From UBA5314 sp964635975 (lineage in GTDB: Bacteria > Bacillota > Syntrophomonadia > Syntrophomonadales > Syntrophomonadaceae), in contig CAZWPO010000019.1 of the NCBI GenBank assembly GCA_964635975.1, positions 1-59,293 of the forward strand: a stretch of 59,293 bases of DNA. Direction: 5' to 3'. Positions 34,868 to 44,237 of the stretch are shown piece after piece (within the stretch, counting starts at the first letter, position 1; every line of letters starts with the position of its first letter). The notes below the pieces were generated by a model, which did no database searches, was not told the origin of the DNA, and was given only the letters and a program-made list of their open reading frames with translations. Made by a program: the position numbers and the translations under genes.

Positions 34868-35041
34868 TTAATCGTCTGTAGGCTTTTTAGATTTGGCCCT
34901 GTCAATAATTCCGAATTCATACATGAATTCATCTACCTGGGCAAATAGCTCATTTACATAACTTTTGCCGAGCTTGCCTTTTGCCATGGCCTGTGCGGGA
35001 CTATCTTTCCTGGATCCGCTTGACTTGATTTCAATGGGCAC
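34868..35041 (-). CDS. Small hypothetical protein, 57 residues
   Basis: Start GTG 35041 stands behind AAAGGAGGTGATA, one of the best binding sites in the window. The protein begins MPIEIKSSGSRKDSPAQAM, continues KGKLGKSYVNELFAQVDEFMYEFG and ends basic then acidic. It is soluble with one likely amphipathic helix. No family recognised. It converges with the flavoprotein gene and lies next to the tRNA promoter. Confidence 0.7.
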   Translation of the reverse strand: MPIEIKSSGSRKDSPAQAMAKGKLGKSYVNELFAQVDEFMYEFGIIDRAKSKKPTDD

Positions 35042-35161
35042 ACTATCACCTCCTTTGAGGAATTATTCCCTCAACAGATCAGAATTATGAGTGATTAGTA
35101 TCATCAAACATGATTGCAGCAGCAATGGGAATTTAAGCCAAAAGAATAAGGGAAAGATTAG

Positions 35162-35190
35162 TTGACACAAAAAATAGGTGATGCTATAAT
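35162..35190 (+). promoter_or_regulatory. Consensus promoter of the tRNA-Asp/Phe/Gly genes
   Basis: TTGACA (35162-35167) and TATAAT (35185-35190) with exactly 17 bp between them, 13 bp before tRNA-Asp. A full sigma-A consensus, as expected for a stable-RNA operon. Confidence 0.92.
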
Positions 35191-35202
35191 AAAATTCGTT
35201 GC

Positions 35203-35278
35203 GGAGCCGTGGTGTAGCGGTTAACATGCCGGCCTGTCACGCCGGAGATCGAGGGTTCAAATCCCTTCGGCTTCGCCA
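35203..35278 (+). tRNA. tRNA-Asp (GTC)
   Basis: Acceptor GGAGCCG pairs with CGGCTTC, discriminator G, encoded CCA. The anticodon loop CTGTCAC between CCGGC and GCCGG gives GTC. Confidence 0.95.
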
Positions 35279-35333
35279 TAATTACGTTAAACGAGGTTTC
35301 TGCTGAGAAGCAGGGACCTTTGCGCCTCGGTAG

Positions 35334-35399
<66 letters not shown>

Positions 35400-35404
35400 T
35401 TTAT

Positions 35405-35479
35405 GCGGAAGTGGCTCAGTGGTAGAGCATCGCCTTGCCAAGGCGAGGGTCGCGAGTTCGAATCTCGTCTTCCGCTCCA
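35405..35479 (+). tRNA. tRNA-Gly (GCC)
   Basis: Acceptor GCGGAAG pairs with CTTCCGC, discriminator T, CCA. The anticodon loop TTGCCAA gives GCC. It lies 5 bp after tRNA-Phe, in the same transcript. A hairpin with GCGTTACC/GGTAACGC at 35489-35511 follows and may end it. Confidence 0.94.
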
Positions 35480-35610
35480 TAAAAGCACATGCGTTACCCT
35501 GGTAACGCTTTTATTTTGCGGCATGCTATCGAGATAACGATATCTTGCACTTGGCGGTTCAAGTCTGCTATAATTACAAATGCGCGAAAACTAATACCGT
35601 AGTATTTTGG

Positions 35611-35686
35611 GGGCGGATGGCGAAGTGGCTAACGCTGTGGTCTGCAAAACCACCATTCACCGGTTCGAATCCGGTTCCGCCCTCCA
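35611..35686 (+). tRNA. tRNA-Cys (GCA)
   Basis: Acceptor GGGCGGA pairs with TCCGCCC, discriminator T, CCA. The anticodon loop CTGCAAA between GTGGT and ACCAC gives GCA. A TATAAT at 35579-35584 marks a separate promoter with a poor -35. Confidence 0.94.
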
Positions 35687-35693
35687 TTCAAAA

Positions 35694-35780
35694 GCCCGGG
35701 TGGCGGAATAGGCAGACGCACGGGACTTAAAATCCCGCGGGGGCAACCCCGTACCGGTTCGACCCCGGTCTCGGGCACCA
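35694..35780 (+). tRNA. tRNA-Leu (TAA)
   Basis: Acceptor GCCCGGG pairs with CTCGGGC in outline, discriminator A, CCA. The anticodon loop CTTAAAA between CGGGA and TCCCG gives TAA. The long variable arm CGGGGGCAACCCCG is as expected for a class II tRNA. It is 7 bp after tRNA-Cys. Confidence 0.94.
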
Positions 35781-35795
35781 CTTGTAACAATACCC

Positions 35796-35835
35796 AAATC
35801 CTCAGATTTTCAGCATAGAAGGTCTGGGGATTTTT
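35796..35835 (+). terminator. Terminator after tRNA-Leu
   Basis: AAATCCTCAGA pairs with TCTGGGGATTT and is followed by TT-ACTTT. Confidence 0.75.
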
Positions 35836-36006
35836 ACTTTCGGCTTAATAATATTGTGCAGTAGAATGCGAAAAAAGATTGAGAAAAATATGTCATAATC
35901 AGCAGGCTATAAATGGAAAATAAGTGTAAAATAGAAGTTGAAATGAGCATTTTAGTCACCATTAGAATTTTTCTGAAACTTTATATTTATAAGGAGGAAG
36001 AGGGAT

Positions 36007-38559
36007 TTGAAAAAACCATACCACTCTCGGATTAGCGTTTTGTTGGTGTTTGCCCTTATTTTGTCGATGGGCATAGGAACTGCTACAGCCGCCACCACCA
36101 GACAGCCAGTCACGATTACCAAACCGGACATTACGATCATAGATCCCGGGCTTATAATTCGCCCTGACGTTAACCTCCCAGAGGTGACTTTACCCGAGGA
36201 CGACAACACCGATAATACTCAGGTGGTTTTGCCCGCCTGGGTTTTGGAAGGATTAAAGAAACCGGTTATAAGCAACGCATTCGAAAAGGCTTTTTTGGAA
36301 AGGAACAGGCTGATGGCGGTTGATGCTCCCGAGACCCAGGTAATGAGCGGTCAGACTCTGCCCTATAGTTACGACCTTTCAAAATACCTCTCTTTCACAG
36401 AGAATCAGGACGGCTGGGGGGGGTGCATCCTACGATCCATAATGCATACCATACAGATAGAAAATGAAAAGAAATGCTCTTATACACCGGATCCATCATT
36501 CTGGTACGTTCACCAGCGTCAGGAGTATCTGGCCAACGGGGGAGCGGTGGATACTGCCTATACGCTTTCCTGGTACGGGGTTTGCCCTGAAGGCAGCTTT
36601 CCCTCAAACTATGACAAAGCTACAGCACTTTCCGGGGGAGGTTGGTCGTTTACCAGCATGCCTACACCGACGGTAGCCAATGACGTGGAGGCTTCATACT
36701 ATCAAGCCTACTTAAGCCCCGCATTCAATGTCGATGTTACCACCATGAAACAGTATATGTTAGAGTACGGCCCCCTTTTGCTGGGGGGCTGGATGTACAT
36801 AATTCAAGGAGCTAATCCTGTTGAAGGCCATTGCGTGACTGCGGTGGGATGGGATGATTCAAGACAGGCCTTCAAAATCTTGAACAGCTGGGGGGACCAG
36901 TGGAACGGAAACGGATACATCTGGCTAAAATACAGCGATCTGGCGGCTAATGTATGGGACTGGCAGTATATTGAGGAGAAATCCAAAGACAGAACCGGCA
37001 CCAAATTCGCATATTCGGCCCGAGTAAATTTATGGGGCACCGGCAATGCCCTGCGCAATCAATTGGCGATTAAAATAGGGGTCGTAGGAAAAGGCTCCTG
37101 GCTTTTCTGGGATCATCCCAACCAGACCGCTTGCAGAGATGATAGCAAGAATCTATGCATAGACATTCCGCTGCCGGAGTTTGCTTCTTCCTGTTGGCCT
37201 CCCAGCGACGATAACATCTGGTATATAGAACTTTCCAATGACAACGGTGATCCGGTCCGACTGCAGAGTTTCACACTGGCCAGGCAGAAAAGCCCTTCGT
37301 CAGTTGAGACTTTTGGCTGGTCATACAGCATCGATAATTCAGTTCCGGGCTGCACCAAACAGACTTTTGCCATACCTCACCTGGCTCAGATAAACCTGCA
37401 AAACCCCAAAGATATGCACAATGGTTGGGTGGCAGGATCAAGCGAGACAATCACCTGGACTACCACTCCAGCTGGAATGGGGCAAGTACGGTTATATTAT
37501 TCGACGGATGGTGGGGCCAACTGGATCCCGCTCATCTCCAAGAGCAATACCGGTAGTTTTACCTGGCAGGTGCCTAACATCAATATCACCAATGCCAGAA
37601 TTTTAGCTGAATACCTGGTGGACGGTGTTGTGGTTGCTCAGGATGACAGCGGAGATTTCGCAATCGGCCCGGCCGGCAGTCTATTTAAGGCGCCAAGCAA
37701 TCTCAAAGCAAAAGCCTATGGAAAACAGATTTATCTATCATGGGATGATAATAATAAACTTGAGGGTGTACAGTATATAATCGAACGCAAGCCAAGCGGA
37801 GAAGACTTCAGCGTACTTACTACAGTCCCGCAGAGTTCTTCTTATGTCGACAAGGATACTTACCCAAAAGATGCAGGGTCTATTATTATAACCGAAAAGA
37901 CATACACCTATCGAATTCGAGCCGTCAACGGCCAGCAGTATTCTAACTATAGCAATGAAGCCAGTGCTACCGCAGATTTTATGGCAAAACCTCTGCAAAA
38001 AATACCGATTGAGGAACCCTTAACTAAAAAAACAATGGATATCCCTCATGAGCTGCCGATTCCACACCCGGAACCCGATTGGAAGACTATACTCGATTCA
38101 GGTAACCATGGCATGAATACGACGACAACTTCTCCAGGTAGTACTGTGTTACCAGCATCTAATGGAACCATGGCATTGAAGTTTGTTATCGGCGACGCCG
38201 GATTCTGGGCCAACAACCATCAGCTAGATATGGATGCTGCTCCAGTAATCAACGAAGGAAGAACTTTCCTGCCCATTCGCTATGTGGCTGAGAATCTGGG
38301 GGCCGATTTAAATTGGGATTCGGCAGAACAGAAGGCTATCATAAGCAGTAACGGCAATACCATTGAGCTTTGGATCGGACGGAACAGCGCCAGAGTAAAC
38401 GGATCAGCGGTACAGATCGATCCTGATAATGCAAATGTGACTCCAATACTGACCTCTGGAGGCCGAACCTTGCTGCCGCTAAGATTCATAGCCGAACAGC
38501 TGGGCTGTAATGTGCAGTGGGATCCTTCAACACAAGAAGTGCTCATTACCGGTCAATAA
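36007..38559 (+). CDS. Secreted papain-like (C1A) protease with Ig/FN3 and copper amine oxidase N-domains
   Basis: 850 residues. A signal peptide (about 1-29) precedes a proline/aspartate-rich linker and a C1A domain: ENQDGWGGC (oxyanion Gln and catalytic Cys), GHCVTAVGWDD (His) and ILNSWGDQW (Asn). Next come an Ig-like part, an FN3-like domain near residue 560 (APSNLKAKAYGKQIYLSW), and a C-terminal pair of halves GRTFLPIRYVAENLGA / GRTLLPLRFIAEQLG, the copper amine oxidase N-domain thought to hold proteins at the clostridial surface. TTG 36007 lies after AAGGAGGAAG. A surface or extracellular protease, substrate unknown. Confidence 0.9.
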   Translation: MKKPYHSRISVLLVFALILSMGIGTATAATTRQPVTITKPDITIIDPGLIIRPDVNLPEVTLPEDDNTDNTQVVLPAWVLEGLKKPVISNAFEKAFLERNRLMAVDAPETQVMSGQTLPYSYDLSKYLSFTENQDGWGGCILRSIMHTIQIENEKKCSYTPDPSFWYVHQRQEYLANGGAVDTAYTLSWYGVCPEGSFPSNYDKATALSGGGWSFTSMPTPTVANDVEASYYQAYLSPAFNVDVTTMKQYMLEYGPLLLGGWMYIIQGANPVEGHCVTAVGWDDSRQAFKILNSWGDQWNGNGYIWLKYSDLAANVWDWQYIEEKSKDRTGTKFAYSARVNLWGTGNALRNQLAIKIGVVGKGSWLFWDHPNQTACRDDSKNLCIDIPLPEFASSCWPPSDDNIWYIELSNDNGDPVRLQSFTLARQKSPSSVETFGWSYSIDNSVPGCTKQTFAIPHLAQINLQNPKDMHNGWVAGSSETITWTTTPAGMGQVRLYYSTDGGANWIPLISKSNTGSFTWQVPNINITNARILAEYLVDGVVVAQDDSGDFAIGPAGSLFKAPSNLKAKAYGKQIYLSWDDNNKLEGVQYIIERKPSGEDFSVLTTVPQSSSYVDKDTYPKDAGSIIITEKTYTYRIRAVNGQQYSNYSNEASATADFMAKPLQKIPIEEPLTKKTMDIPHELPIPHPEPDWKTILDSGNHGMNTTTTSPGSTVLPASNGTMALKFVIGDAGFWANNHQLDMDAAPVINEGRTFLPIRYVAENLGADLNWDSAEQKAIISSNGNTIELWIGRNSARVNGSAVQIDPDNANVTPILTSGGRTLLPLRFIAEQLGCNVQWDPSTQEVLITGQ

Positions 38560-38582
38560 ATAGAGATCAAGCGGGCGAAGTT

Positions 38583-38787
38583 AGGTGCTGGCTGTAAAGA
38601 CCAGCACCTCAGGGTGTAAAAGAAGTTGACACCCTGGCAGAGCGAGCAAAAAGTCGAAGATCAAGGAACAAACAAAGCCCGTGATTGAGGCGTATATGGA
38701 ATACGTTGATTGAGCGGGCGTTGTGCAGTGACACAGATATTCGGCTTTTTTGACGGTCTGAGGTGCTGGCTGTAAAGACCAGCACTT
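38583..38787 (+). mobile_element. Repeat element copy 3, 151-bp core with identical flanking hairpins
   Basis: The 27-nt hairpins at 38583-38609 and 38761-38787 (GGTGCTGG...CCAGCAC with loop CTGTAAAGA) are identical but for the last-but-one base. The right one runs into TTTTTTATT and is a typical terminator of the protease gene. The core 38610-38760 is colinear with copies 1 and 2 apart from one missing A (AAAAAG for AAAAAAG) near 38648. First stem AGGGTGT (38611-38617)/ACACCCT (38629-38635); second stem 38673-38681/38715-38723. Confidence 0.87.
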
Positions 38788-38900
38788 TTTTATTCCTGCA
38801 AAATGCAGGAAAAAAGCTTTTATATCCAGGCTATCTTAACCATAATAAAAAGGGGATCACCTAAAAGGTATTCTTATATGAATCGGAAGGGGTTTGTATT

Positions 38901-39263
38901 ATGACGGAAATTATTCTATATCTGCTGATAGGGCTGGCGGCAGGGGTCTTAAGCGGATTTTTTGGGATCGGCGGTGGCTTGATCGTTATTCCGGCTTTGA
39001 TTTTTATTTGCGGTTTTAGCCAATTAAGTGCGCAGGGAACCTCGCTGGCAATTCTTCTTCCGCCAACTGGACTGCTGGCATTTATAAATTATTATAAGAA
39101 TGGCAATGTGGATATAAAAGCTGCGGTTATCATATGTACTATGGTATTCATCGGCGCCCTATTTGGCGCCCGTTGGGCACATGACATATCTCCTGAGCTG
39201 CTCAGGAAAGTCTTCGCAGTCCTGTTGATATTTAGCTCGATAAAATTGCTGCTGGGCAAATAG
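38901..39263 (+). CDS. Half-size TauE/SafE (TSUP) transporter
   Basis: 120 residues with four hydrophobic segments; LIGLAAGVLSGFFGIGGGLIVIPALIF is the TSUP motif. Full members have two such repeats in about 250 residues; this protein has one and probably works as a dimer. The substrates of the family are sulfite and other small organic or sulfur anions. ATG 38901 follows GGAAGGGG. Confidence 0.85.
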   Translation: MTEIILYLLIGLAAGVLSGFFGIGGGLIVIPALIFICGFSQLSAQGTSLAILLPPTGLLAFINYYKNGNVDIKAAVIICTMVFIGALFGARWAHDISPELLRKVFAVLLIFSSIKLLLGK

Positions 39264-39466
39264 AAGCTGAAAGAACTTTCATGTACCGATATAATCAAGA
39301 TCCTCTTCCCAAATAATCAGATGGGATTGGGTAAGGAATGGATACCTTAATTTGAGCTGAGGGGAGTGGATACCTGGCACTGCGCTACTGGTTGGGCTGG
39401 GTTATGTACTGGGCAAATAGTATTAGTATTTTTCTGTTCACAATAACACTATGCAATTATATCTAA

Positions 39467-40822
39467 GTGCTCCATATCTGGCCAAAGCAGGATTATGGTA
39501 TCAATATGTTGAATATTTTGCTCAAATCACCAAATGACGTTCTGGCAGAACTGAAAGAAAGTTTTTCCAGGTCAATGAAGGATTACGCGGGGGGTAAGCC
39601 GGTGAACAGAAAGAAAGAGGTGATTCTACAAAGAATCATTGAATTTTATATTGATTCTCCCAAGTTGATCGGGATTCCACACTGGCAGCTTCATGCGGAA
39701 GTGGGTGGAAACATACAGGATGTGAATACCCTTCTGGAAGAACTGTTGATTGAAAGAAGGATAAATCTTAAATATTCTGACAAGGACAGTTCTACTGACC
39801 GTGATGAAGCCAGTCCTTATGAGCATATTGAGACCTTGAAAAGCTGGAAGTCTAAAAATATCGAGGTATATCCGGCCAAATCGAGTTTAGAAGCAGTTAT
39901 TAATGAGGAGTACAAGGAGCAGCCTTTCTCGATTATGGCTTTCCTGGGAAAATCACTTCTAACCCCTGTCTTTTTCAAGATGGATGTGCTTGAATACTAT
40001 TTTCAAAACCCGGAGTTTATTATCGAACATGGCGACTATCAGGGCTCTCTGTCCAGAAAAGGGAGTCGTCAGGCTGAGCGGCCTTATTCCATCCTTCCTA
40101 GCTTTGGTCTGGGGTATAAAGAAGATGGCGAAAGAGTGCTGACCGTATACCTTCAGAATCTGTTCAAGATGAGCGCGCGCCATCAGCAGCGCTGGCAGGG
40201 ATTTAGAGTAGAAGATCAATGCCGGGTGGCCTTTGAATATCATCAAGAAATGATAAAGGGCGAAAAGGCAGAGTACCGGTCAATATTTGAAGCATTTTTG
40301 GCTGAGCTGTATCACATAAACCGTATGACTGATATCATCTATGGCAAGACCCTGTTCGCAAATGATTTTGCAGGAACCAGGCCTGCGGACTTCAAAACCA
40401 TTTTTCGCCCAACCAGGAACAACTATTTCAGATTTTTAAAAGTTTTGCAGAAACTTATGCCCGACAATTTAAATACAGCGTTTTTTGCCGATTATCACAC
40501 AGTTTTTGAAAAAGGGTCAGAAGCATCGATCAGCAATATTCAACTTTTTGAACAGTGGTTGAAGGACAATATTCAGATTAGCCACCAGGAGGATTTCGAT
40601 GTCATTTTTGAGCCATTCCACAAAGCTAATGCCCTGCACGGAGATGAGGAGATGCTGAGTGGAAATGATTACAGCAAAGATATATTCAAATACCAGAACC
40701 AGTGGATGGTCGAATCCTACAACGGGGTGAAAATGTTAAGACTCCTATTCGCCAACCACCCTTCGCTTAAGAACTACGATGTTCCTGATTGGCTTTTGCT
40801 TGGTAAAGTCACTATTTATTGA
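39467..40822 (+). CDS. Hypothetical cytoplasmic protein
   Basis: Up to 451 residues; ATG 39506 is a likelier start than GTG 39467, as neither has a strong binding site. No signal peptide or membrane segment. The N-terminal part (residues about 50-110) has the look of a winged helix: VILQRIIEFYIDSPKLIGIPHWQLHAEVGG then DVNTLLEELLIERRI. The rest is mixed helix with many aromatic residues (FFADYHTVFEKG, FEPFHKANALHGD). I do not recognise a family, and neighbours give no hint. Confidence 0.6.
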   Translation: MLHIWPKQDYGINMLNILLKSPNDVLAELKESFSRSMKDYAGGKPVNRKKEVILQRIIEFYIDSPKLIGIPHWQLHAEVGGNIQDVNTLLEELLIERRINLKYSDKDSSTDRDEASPYEHIETLKSWKSKNIEVYPAKSSLEAVINEEYKEQPFSIMAFLGKSLLTPVFFKMDVLEYYFQNPEFIIEHGDYQGSLSRKGSRQAERPYSILPSFGLGYKEDGERVLTVYLQNLFKMSARHQQRWQGFRVEDQCRVAFEYHQEMIKGEKAEYRSIFEAFLAELYHINRMTDIIYGKTLFANDFAGTRPADFKTIFRPTRNNYFRFLKVLQKLMPDNLNTAFFADYHTVFEKGSEASISNIQLFEQWLKDNIQISHQEDFDVIFEPFHKANALHGDEEMLSGNDYSKDIFKYQNQWMVESYNGVKMLRLLFANHPSLKNYDVPDWLLLGKVTIY

Positions 40823-41286
40823 TTGATATATTATTGAATGCACCCTGGCAAAGCATTTTTTTGATTGCGGCATGTCTTGAGACAAGCTCCTTATTTTAAT
40901 TTCTAGTTTACCCAGGGAATAATGATCGATGATATGTGTCGGATGATCGATCTTCCAAGGAAGACAAGTGATCTGTGACTGGCTGTACGGTTAAGACTAA
41001 CAAGCAAGAATTATGTAAAAATCATGTTTTTATCATACCTTTTCATTTTCTTTCATATCTATAGGACACGCATAGATCAAACTTCTACTTCTACACAATT
41101 ATCGCAGCATCCACTTCACTTAAGGATCAGATGTCATTTGCGCGGCATCAAGCTGCGAAAATAAATGCTTCAGTACTTTTTCTTCGCTTTATATCCAACA
41201 ATTGGCCAGGGGTATTTATAGGATGTTGGCAGGAAAAACACCACTCTTCCGTTTATTTGAACTGTCTCAATCAAGGGGGTAATATC
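40823..41286. other. Non-coding stretch before the lipoate-ligase-like gene
   Basis: About 460 bp. The reading frame of the following gene is open through part of it, but nothing here resembles the family. I see no clear promoter, terminator or structured RNA. Confidence 0.4.
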
Positions 41287-42063
41287 TTGCAGCAGTGGCG
41301 CTTGATTATAGATGGTCCCGCCGCGGCATCGTGGAATATGGCAGTAGACGAGTCGCTGTTGGAAAACGTGAGCCGTTATCCTCAGCAGCCTCCGGTTCTT
41401 CGTTTCTACACATGGGATCCTCCTGCACTATCATTGGGCTTCTTTCAGAATCAGGCTGACTTTTCCGCCGGGGTTCTTAAGCGTCTGGGGATTGTCCCTA
41501 TAAAAAGGATCAGCGGAGGGGCGGCTGCACTTCATTGGGGAGATCTGACCTACAGCATTGTGGCCCGAGCAGGCCGGGATTTTCCTTTTGATCAGGGTTC
41601 AGCTAGTGAGCAAATTAGAAAGGGCTTGCTCAGCGGTTTGAGTAGAATGGGTGTCATCGCAAATGCAGGCGGTAATACTCCTCCCGGCATAAGGCATATA
41701 TCATCACTGGCACATTCGGCTCCTACTGATGTATATTATCAGGGGAAAAAGTTAGCTGGAAGCGCGCAATACAGGCGCGGATTTTCCTTTTTACAGCATG
41801 GGACTATTATAGTGAAAGATCAGAGCCGACTGGTGAACAAGATTTTCATCCGCAATTCAAGCAGGTCAATTCCTTTGTCCGATAGACTGACTAGCCTGGA
41901 ATATATTCTGCAGAAGATTCCAAAAGAGTCGGAACTGATAAAATCACTGATTGAAGGATTCAAGACAGCACTAAATATAGATTTTTTGCCTTCCCGGCTG
42001 GATAATGAAGAACTTGAACTATCAAGCCAGCTGGTTTCAAAGTATCACGCCTACTATCGCTGA
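41287..42063 (+). CDS. Lipoate-protein ligase A family protein
   Basis: 258 residues from TTG 41287, which follows AGGGGGT (41274-41280); the frame is open further upstream without homology. QWRLIIDGPAAASWNMAVDESLLE, LRFYTWDPPALSLGFFQN, VPIKRISGGAAALHWGDLTYSIV and GKKLAGSAQYRR are typical. Octanoyltransferases LipM/LipL carry a cysteine just before the S-PTDY segment; here it reads SSLAHSAPTDV, with alanine. So lipoate ligase is more likely than octanoyl transfer. No lipoate-using enzyme is in the window. Confidence 0.82.
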   Translation: MQQWRLIIDGPAAASWNMAVDESLLENVSRYPQQPPVLRFYTWDPPALSLGFFQNQADFSAGVLKRLGIVPIKRISGGAAALHWGDLTYSIVARAGRDFPFDQGSASEQIRKGLLSGLSRMGVIANAGGNTPPGIRHISSLAHSAPTDVYYQGKKLAGSAQYRRGFSFLQHGTIIVKDQSRLVNKIFIRNSSRSIPLSDRLTSLEYILQKIPKESELIKSLIEGFKTALNIDFLPSRLDNEELELSSQLVSKYHAYYR

Positions 42064-42077
42064 ATAGTGCGGATTAT

Positions 42078-42650
42078 TTAACCCAGGATTATTTCAGTCA
42101 AATGGCGCTTCGGGACATGGTGAACTCCGTCCTTATCTCTCCAATATTTAACGTCTTCATTCTGAATTGGCTCAATCTCAATTATTTCACGTGGTTTACC
42201 CAATGCAATAACCAGGAGTATTTCATAGCGTTCCGAAAGGCGAAAAATCGACTTCAGCTTCTCCTTCTGTACGGCTGCGATTATGCATCCGCCCAGACCC
42301 ATCTCACTTGCACCCAGCAGGATGCTCTGGCAGGCGATGCCGGCGTCCGTATCCACCCATTTGCTAGCCCATTCCGTGTCTGACAGGACAACGATGTAAC
42401 CGCTGGGGCGTTCACCTTCGACCGGACCATTCCAATCCTTCAAATAAGCTGCCCAGGCGAGGTTTGGAAATATAAGATTATTCCTGTCGGCGGTCCAGGA
42501 CAGTATGTAACGAAGCGGTTGACGGTTTGCAGCCGAAGGTGATAAACGAGCGAGATTTACCAGACTCTCCAGGGTATGCCGGTCGAGAGCATGGTTTTCA
42601 AAAAAACGGCGGTAACTCCGGTTCTTTAGTACGAGTTCTTCAAGTGCCAT
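42078..42650 (-). CDS. Nitroreductase family flavoprotein
   Basis: 190 residues. NRSYRRFFENHALDRHTLESLVNLARLSPSAANRQP is the FMN-binding start (RSxRxF and PSaxNxQP), and DAGIACQSILLGASEMGLGGCIIAAV the second FMN segment. Reduces nitro or quinone compounds or acts in another redox role; substrate unknown. ATG 42650 follows AGGAGC. The gene converges with the lipoate-ligase-like gene. A second, only distantly similar member lies at 46744. Confidence 0.88.
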   Translation of the reverse strand: MALEELVLKNRSYRRFFENHALDRHTLESLVNLARLSPSAANRQPLRYILSWTADRNNLIFPNLAWAAYLKDWNGPVEGERPSGYIVVLSDTEWASKWVDTDAGIACQSILLGASEMGLGGCIIAAVQKEKLKSIFRLSERYEILLVIALGKPREIIEIEPIQNEDVKYWRDKDGVHHVPKRHLTEIILG

Positions 42651-42873
42651 ATAAAGCTCCTCCTAATAACATGTGTTAACCACCAGATCAAAAGCAATCA
42701 CTTTAAGGGTACATTAACTATTTTGGCAGATTTGGGACCATAAATAAATAGGAAATACCGGGATTTTCAAAAACCTATACAAACATTAAATATTGTATAA
42801 TAATATAGAATCTAAAGATAATTACGGATTATATTATTTTTATCCCACTAAATTTTGGAAAGGATGAACAATT

Positions 42874-43305
42874 TTGAGCCGATTTGAGATAACGGAAAGT
42901 ACTGGGTATTCATCTTCCTGGATCGTTATGGCCCTGCTCTTTGTCGCTGGGATCGTAATATGGCTCGCTGTATCTGCACTTGCAGCACTGATGATTGCAC
43001 TTATCGGTATTGCAACAGCTGCCTTTTTTAGATTGCGCGGCAGAAAAAGGATTGGTGATCATTTAGAATTGAATGATAGGGGTATGGTATTCTGTGAAGC
43101 TGGAGAATTAAGGTGTATAGCTTTCAATGAAATAAAGATTATCAAAAGGACCAGGCATACGCCCTGGGGAGAAGAATCATTTTTGATTGAAACTAGAATA
43201 GGCAATAAGAAATCCTTAAATCCTCAGGATTATGAACAATGGGAGCAGTTGCGAGAGCGTCTGTTAAGGAGTTTTGCCGAATACGAATGCCGTATGCTGC
43301 AGTAA
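42874..43305 (+). CDS. Small membrane protein upstream of a polysaccharide deacetylase
   Basis: 143 residues from TTG 42874 (AAAGGATG upstream). Two hydrophobic segments in the first 50 residues, then a soluble beta-rich part: DHLELNDRGMVFCEAGELRCIAFNEIKIIKR, which resembles the PH-like domains of small bacterial membrane proteins. Its stop overlaps the start of the next gene (TAATG), so the two are likely to work together at the envelope. No named family. Confidence 0.6.
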   Translation: MSRFEITESTGYSSSWIVMALLFVAGIVIWLAVSALAALMIALIGIATAAFFRLRGRKRIGDHLELNDRGMVFCEAGELRCIAFNEIKIIKRTRHTPWGEESFLIETRIGNKKSLNPQDYEQWEQLRERLLRSFAEYECRMLQ

Positions 43306-44237
43306 TGATATTGCCGCATATCAGTACTAAGAAGAAAATAACAATTTGGGCAATAGTCTGTACACTCGCAGCCGGACTCGCGTTCGCCGGGTATTTATAT
43401 TTCCCGCGGCTAGATCAATACGGCCATCCATCATTTATGACAGGTGCTTCCGGCGGGAAATCATCTGATGTAATTCTTGAACCGTCAGAACCGGTCAGTA
43501 CTGGAGAGGCTCCTTATGTTCTTCCCATCCTGGGCGAATCAAAGCTGCTTAAAAGCAAACAGAACGCCAGTATGCAGCAGTGGAGAACAGACGTTGAAAA
43601 AATGGCCCGGGAAAGGCCTGGAGAGATATTCATTAACGGTCCGATGAAGAATAAAGCTGTGGCACTGACCTTCGATGACGGCCCTGATGATCTGATCACG
43701 CCTCTGATTTTGACCAGGCTGGCAGGAGAAGGTGTAAAGGCTGCTTTTTTTGTAACCGGATGTCAGGTAGAACATTTTCCTGACCAGGTAGCTGGAATTT
43801 CCGCTCAAGGGCATCTGGTTTTGAGCCATGCCTATTCACATCGTCAGCTGACCTCACTGACCATGGAAGAGGTGAAGAGGGAGTTAGATACGACTGACCG
43901 GCTGATCAGTCAAAAGACTGGAAAGACCAGCATTGCTGTCCGGCCTCCTTATGGAGCAATTAACAATACGCTGGTGGATGAATTAAGCCGGGAAGGCAGA
44001 CCGGTCATATTGTGGTCTATAGACACCCTGGATTGGACCGGAGATGACGCCAGGGTTATTGCATCCAATGTCCTTGACCATGTACGGCCTGGAGACATCA
44101 TTCTCATGCATAGTATAACGGCTCGGAAAAATACCGCTGAAGCCCTACCGCTGATAATTCAAGGCCTGCATGAGAAGGGATACTCGATTGTCCGGCTGGA
44201 CCAATTGCTGGAGCGAAGCCTGGATAAACCTGACTAA
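43305..44237 (+). CDS. Polysaccharide deacetylase (NodB/CE4)
   Basis: One N-terminal membrane anchor (about residues 12-32) places the catalytic domain outside the cell. CE4 motifs: VALTFDDGPDD (motif 1), SHAYSHRQLTSL (motif 2, HxxxH variant), RPPYGAINN (motif 3), DTLDWTG (motif 4) and IILMHS (motif 5). Likely removes acetyl groups from peptidoglycan or another glycan. The frame opens at 43239, but ATG 43305, overlapping the stop of the preceding gene, gives a proper anchor. Confidence 0.9.
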   Translation: MILPHISTKKKITIWAIVCTLAAGLAFAGYLYFPRLDQYGHPSFMTGASGGKSSDVILEPSEPVSTGEAPYVLPILGESKLLKSKQNASMQQWRTDVEKMARERPGEIFINGPMKNKAVALTFDDGPDDLITPLILTRLAGEGVKAAFFVTGCQVEHFPDQVAGISAQGHLVLSHAYSHRQLTSLTMEEVKRELDTTDRLISQKTGKTSIAVRPPYGAINNTLVDELSREGRPVILWSIDTLDWTGDDARVIASNVLDHVRPGDIILMHSITARKNTAEALPLIIQGLHEKGYSIVRLDQLLERSLDKPD

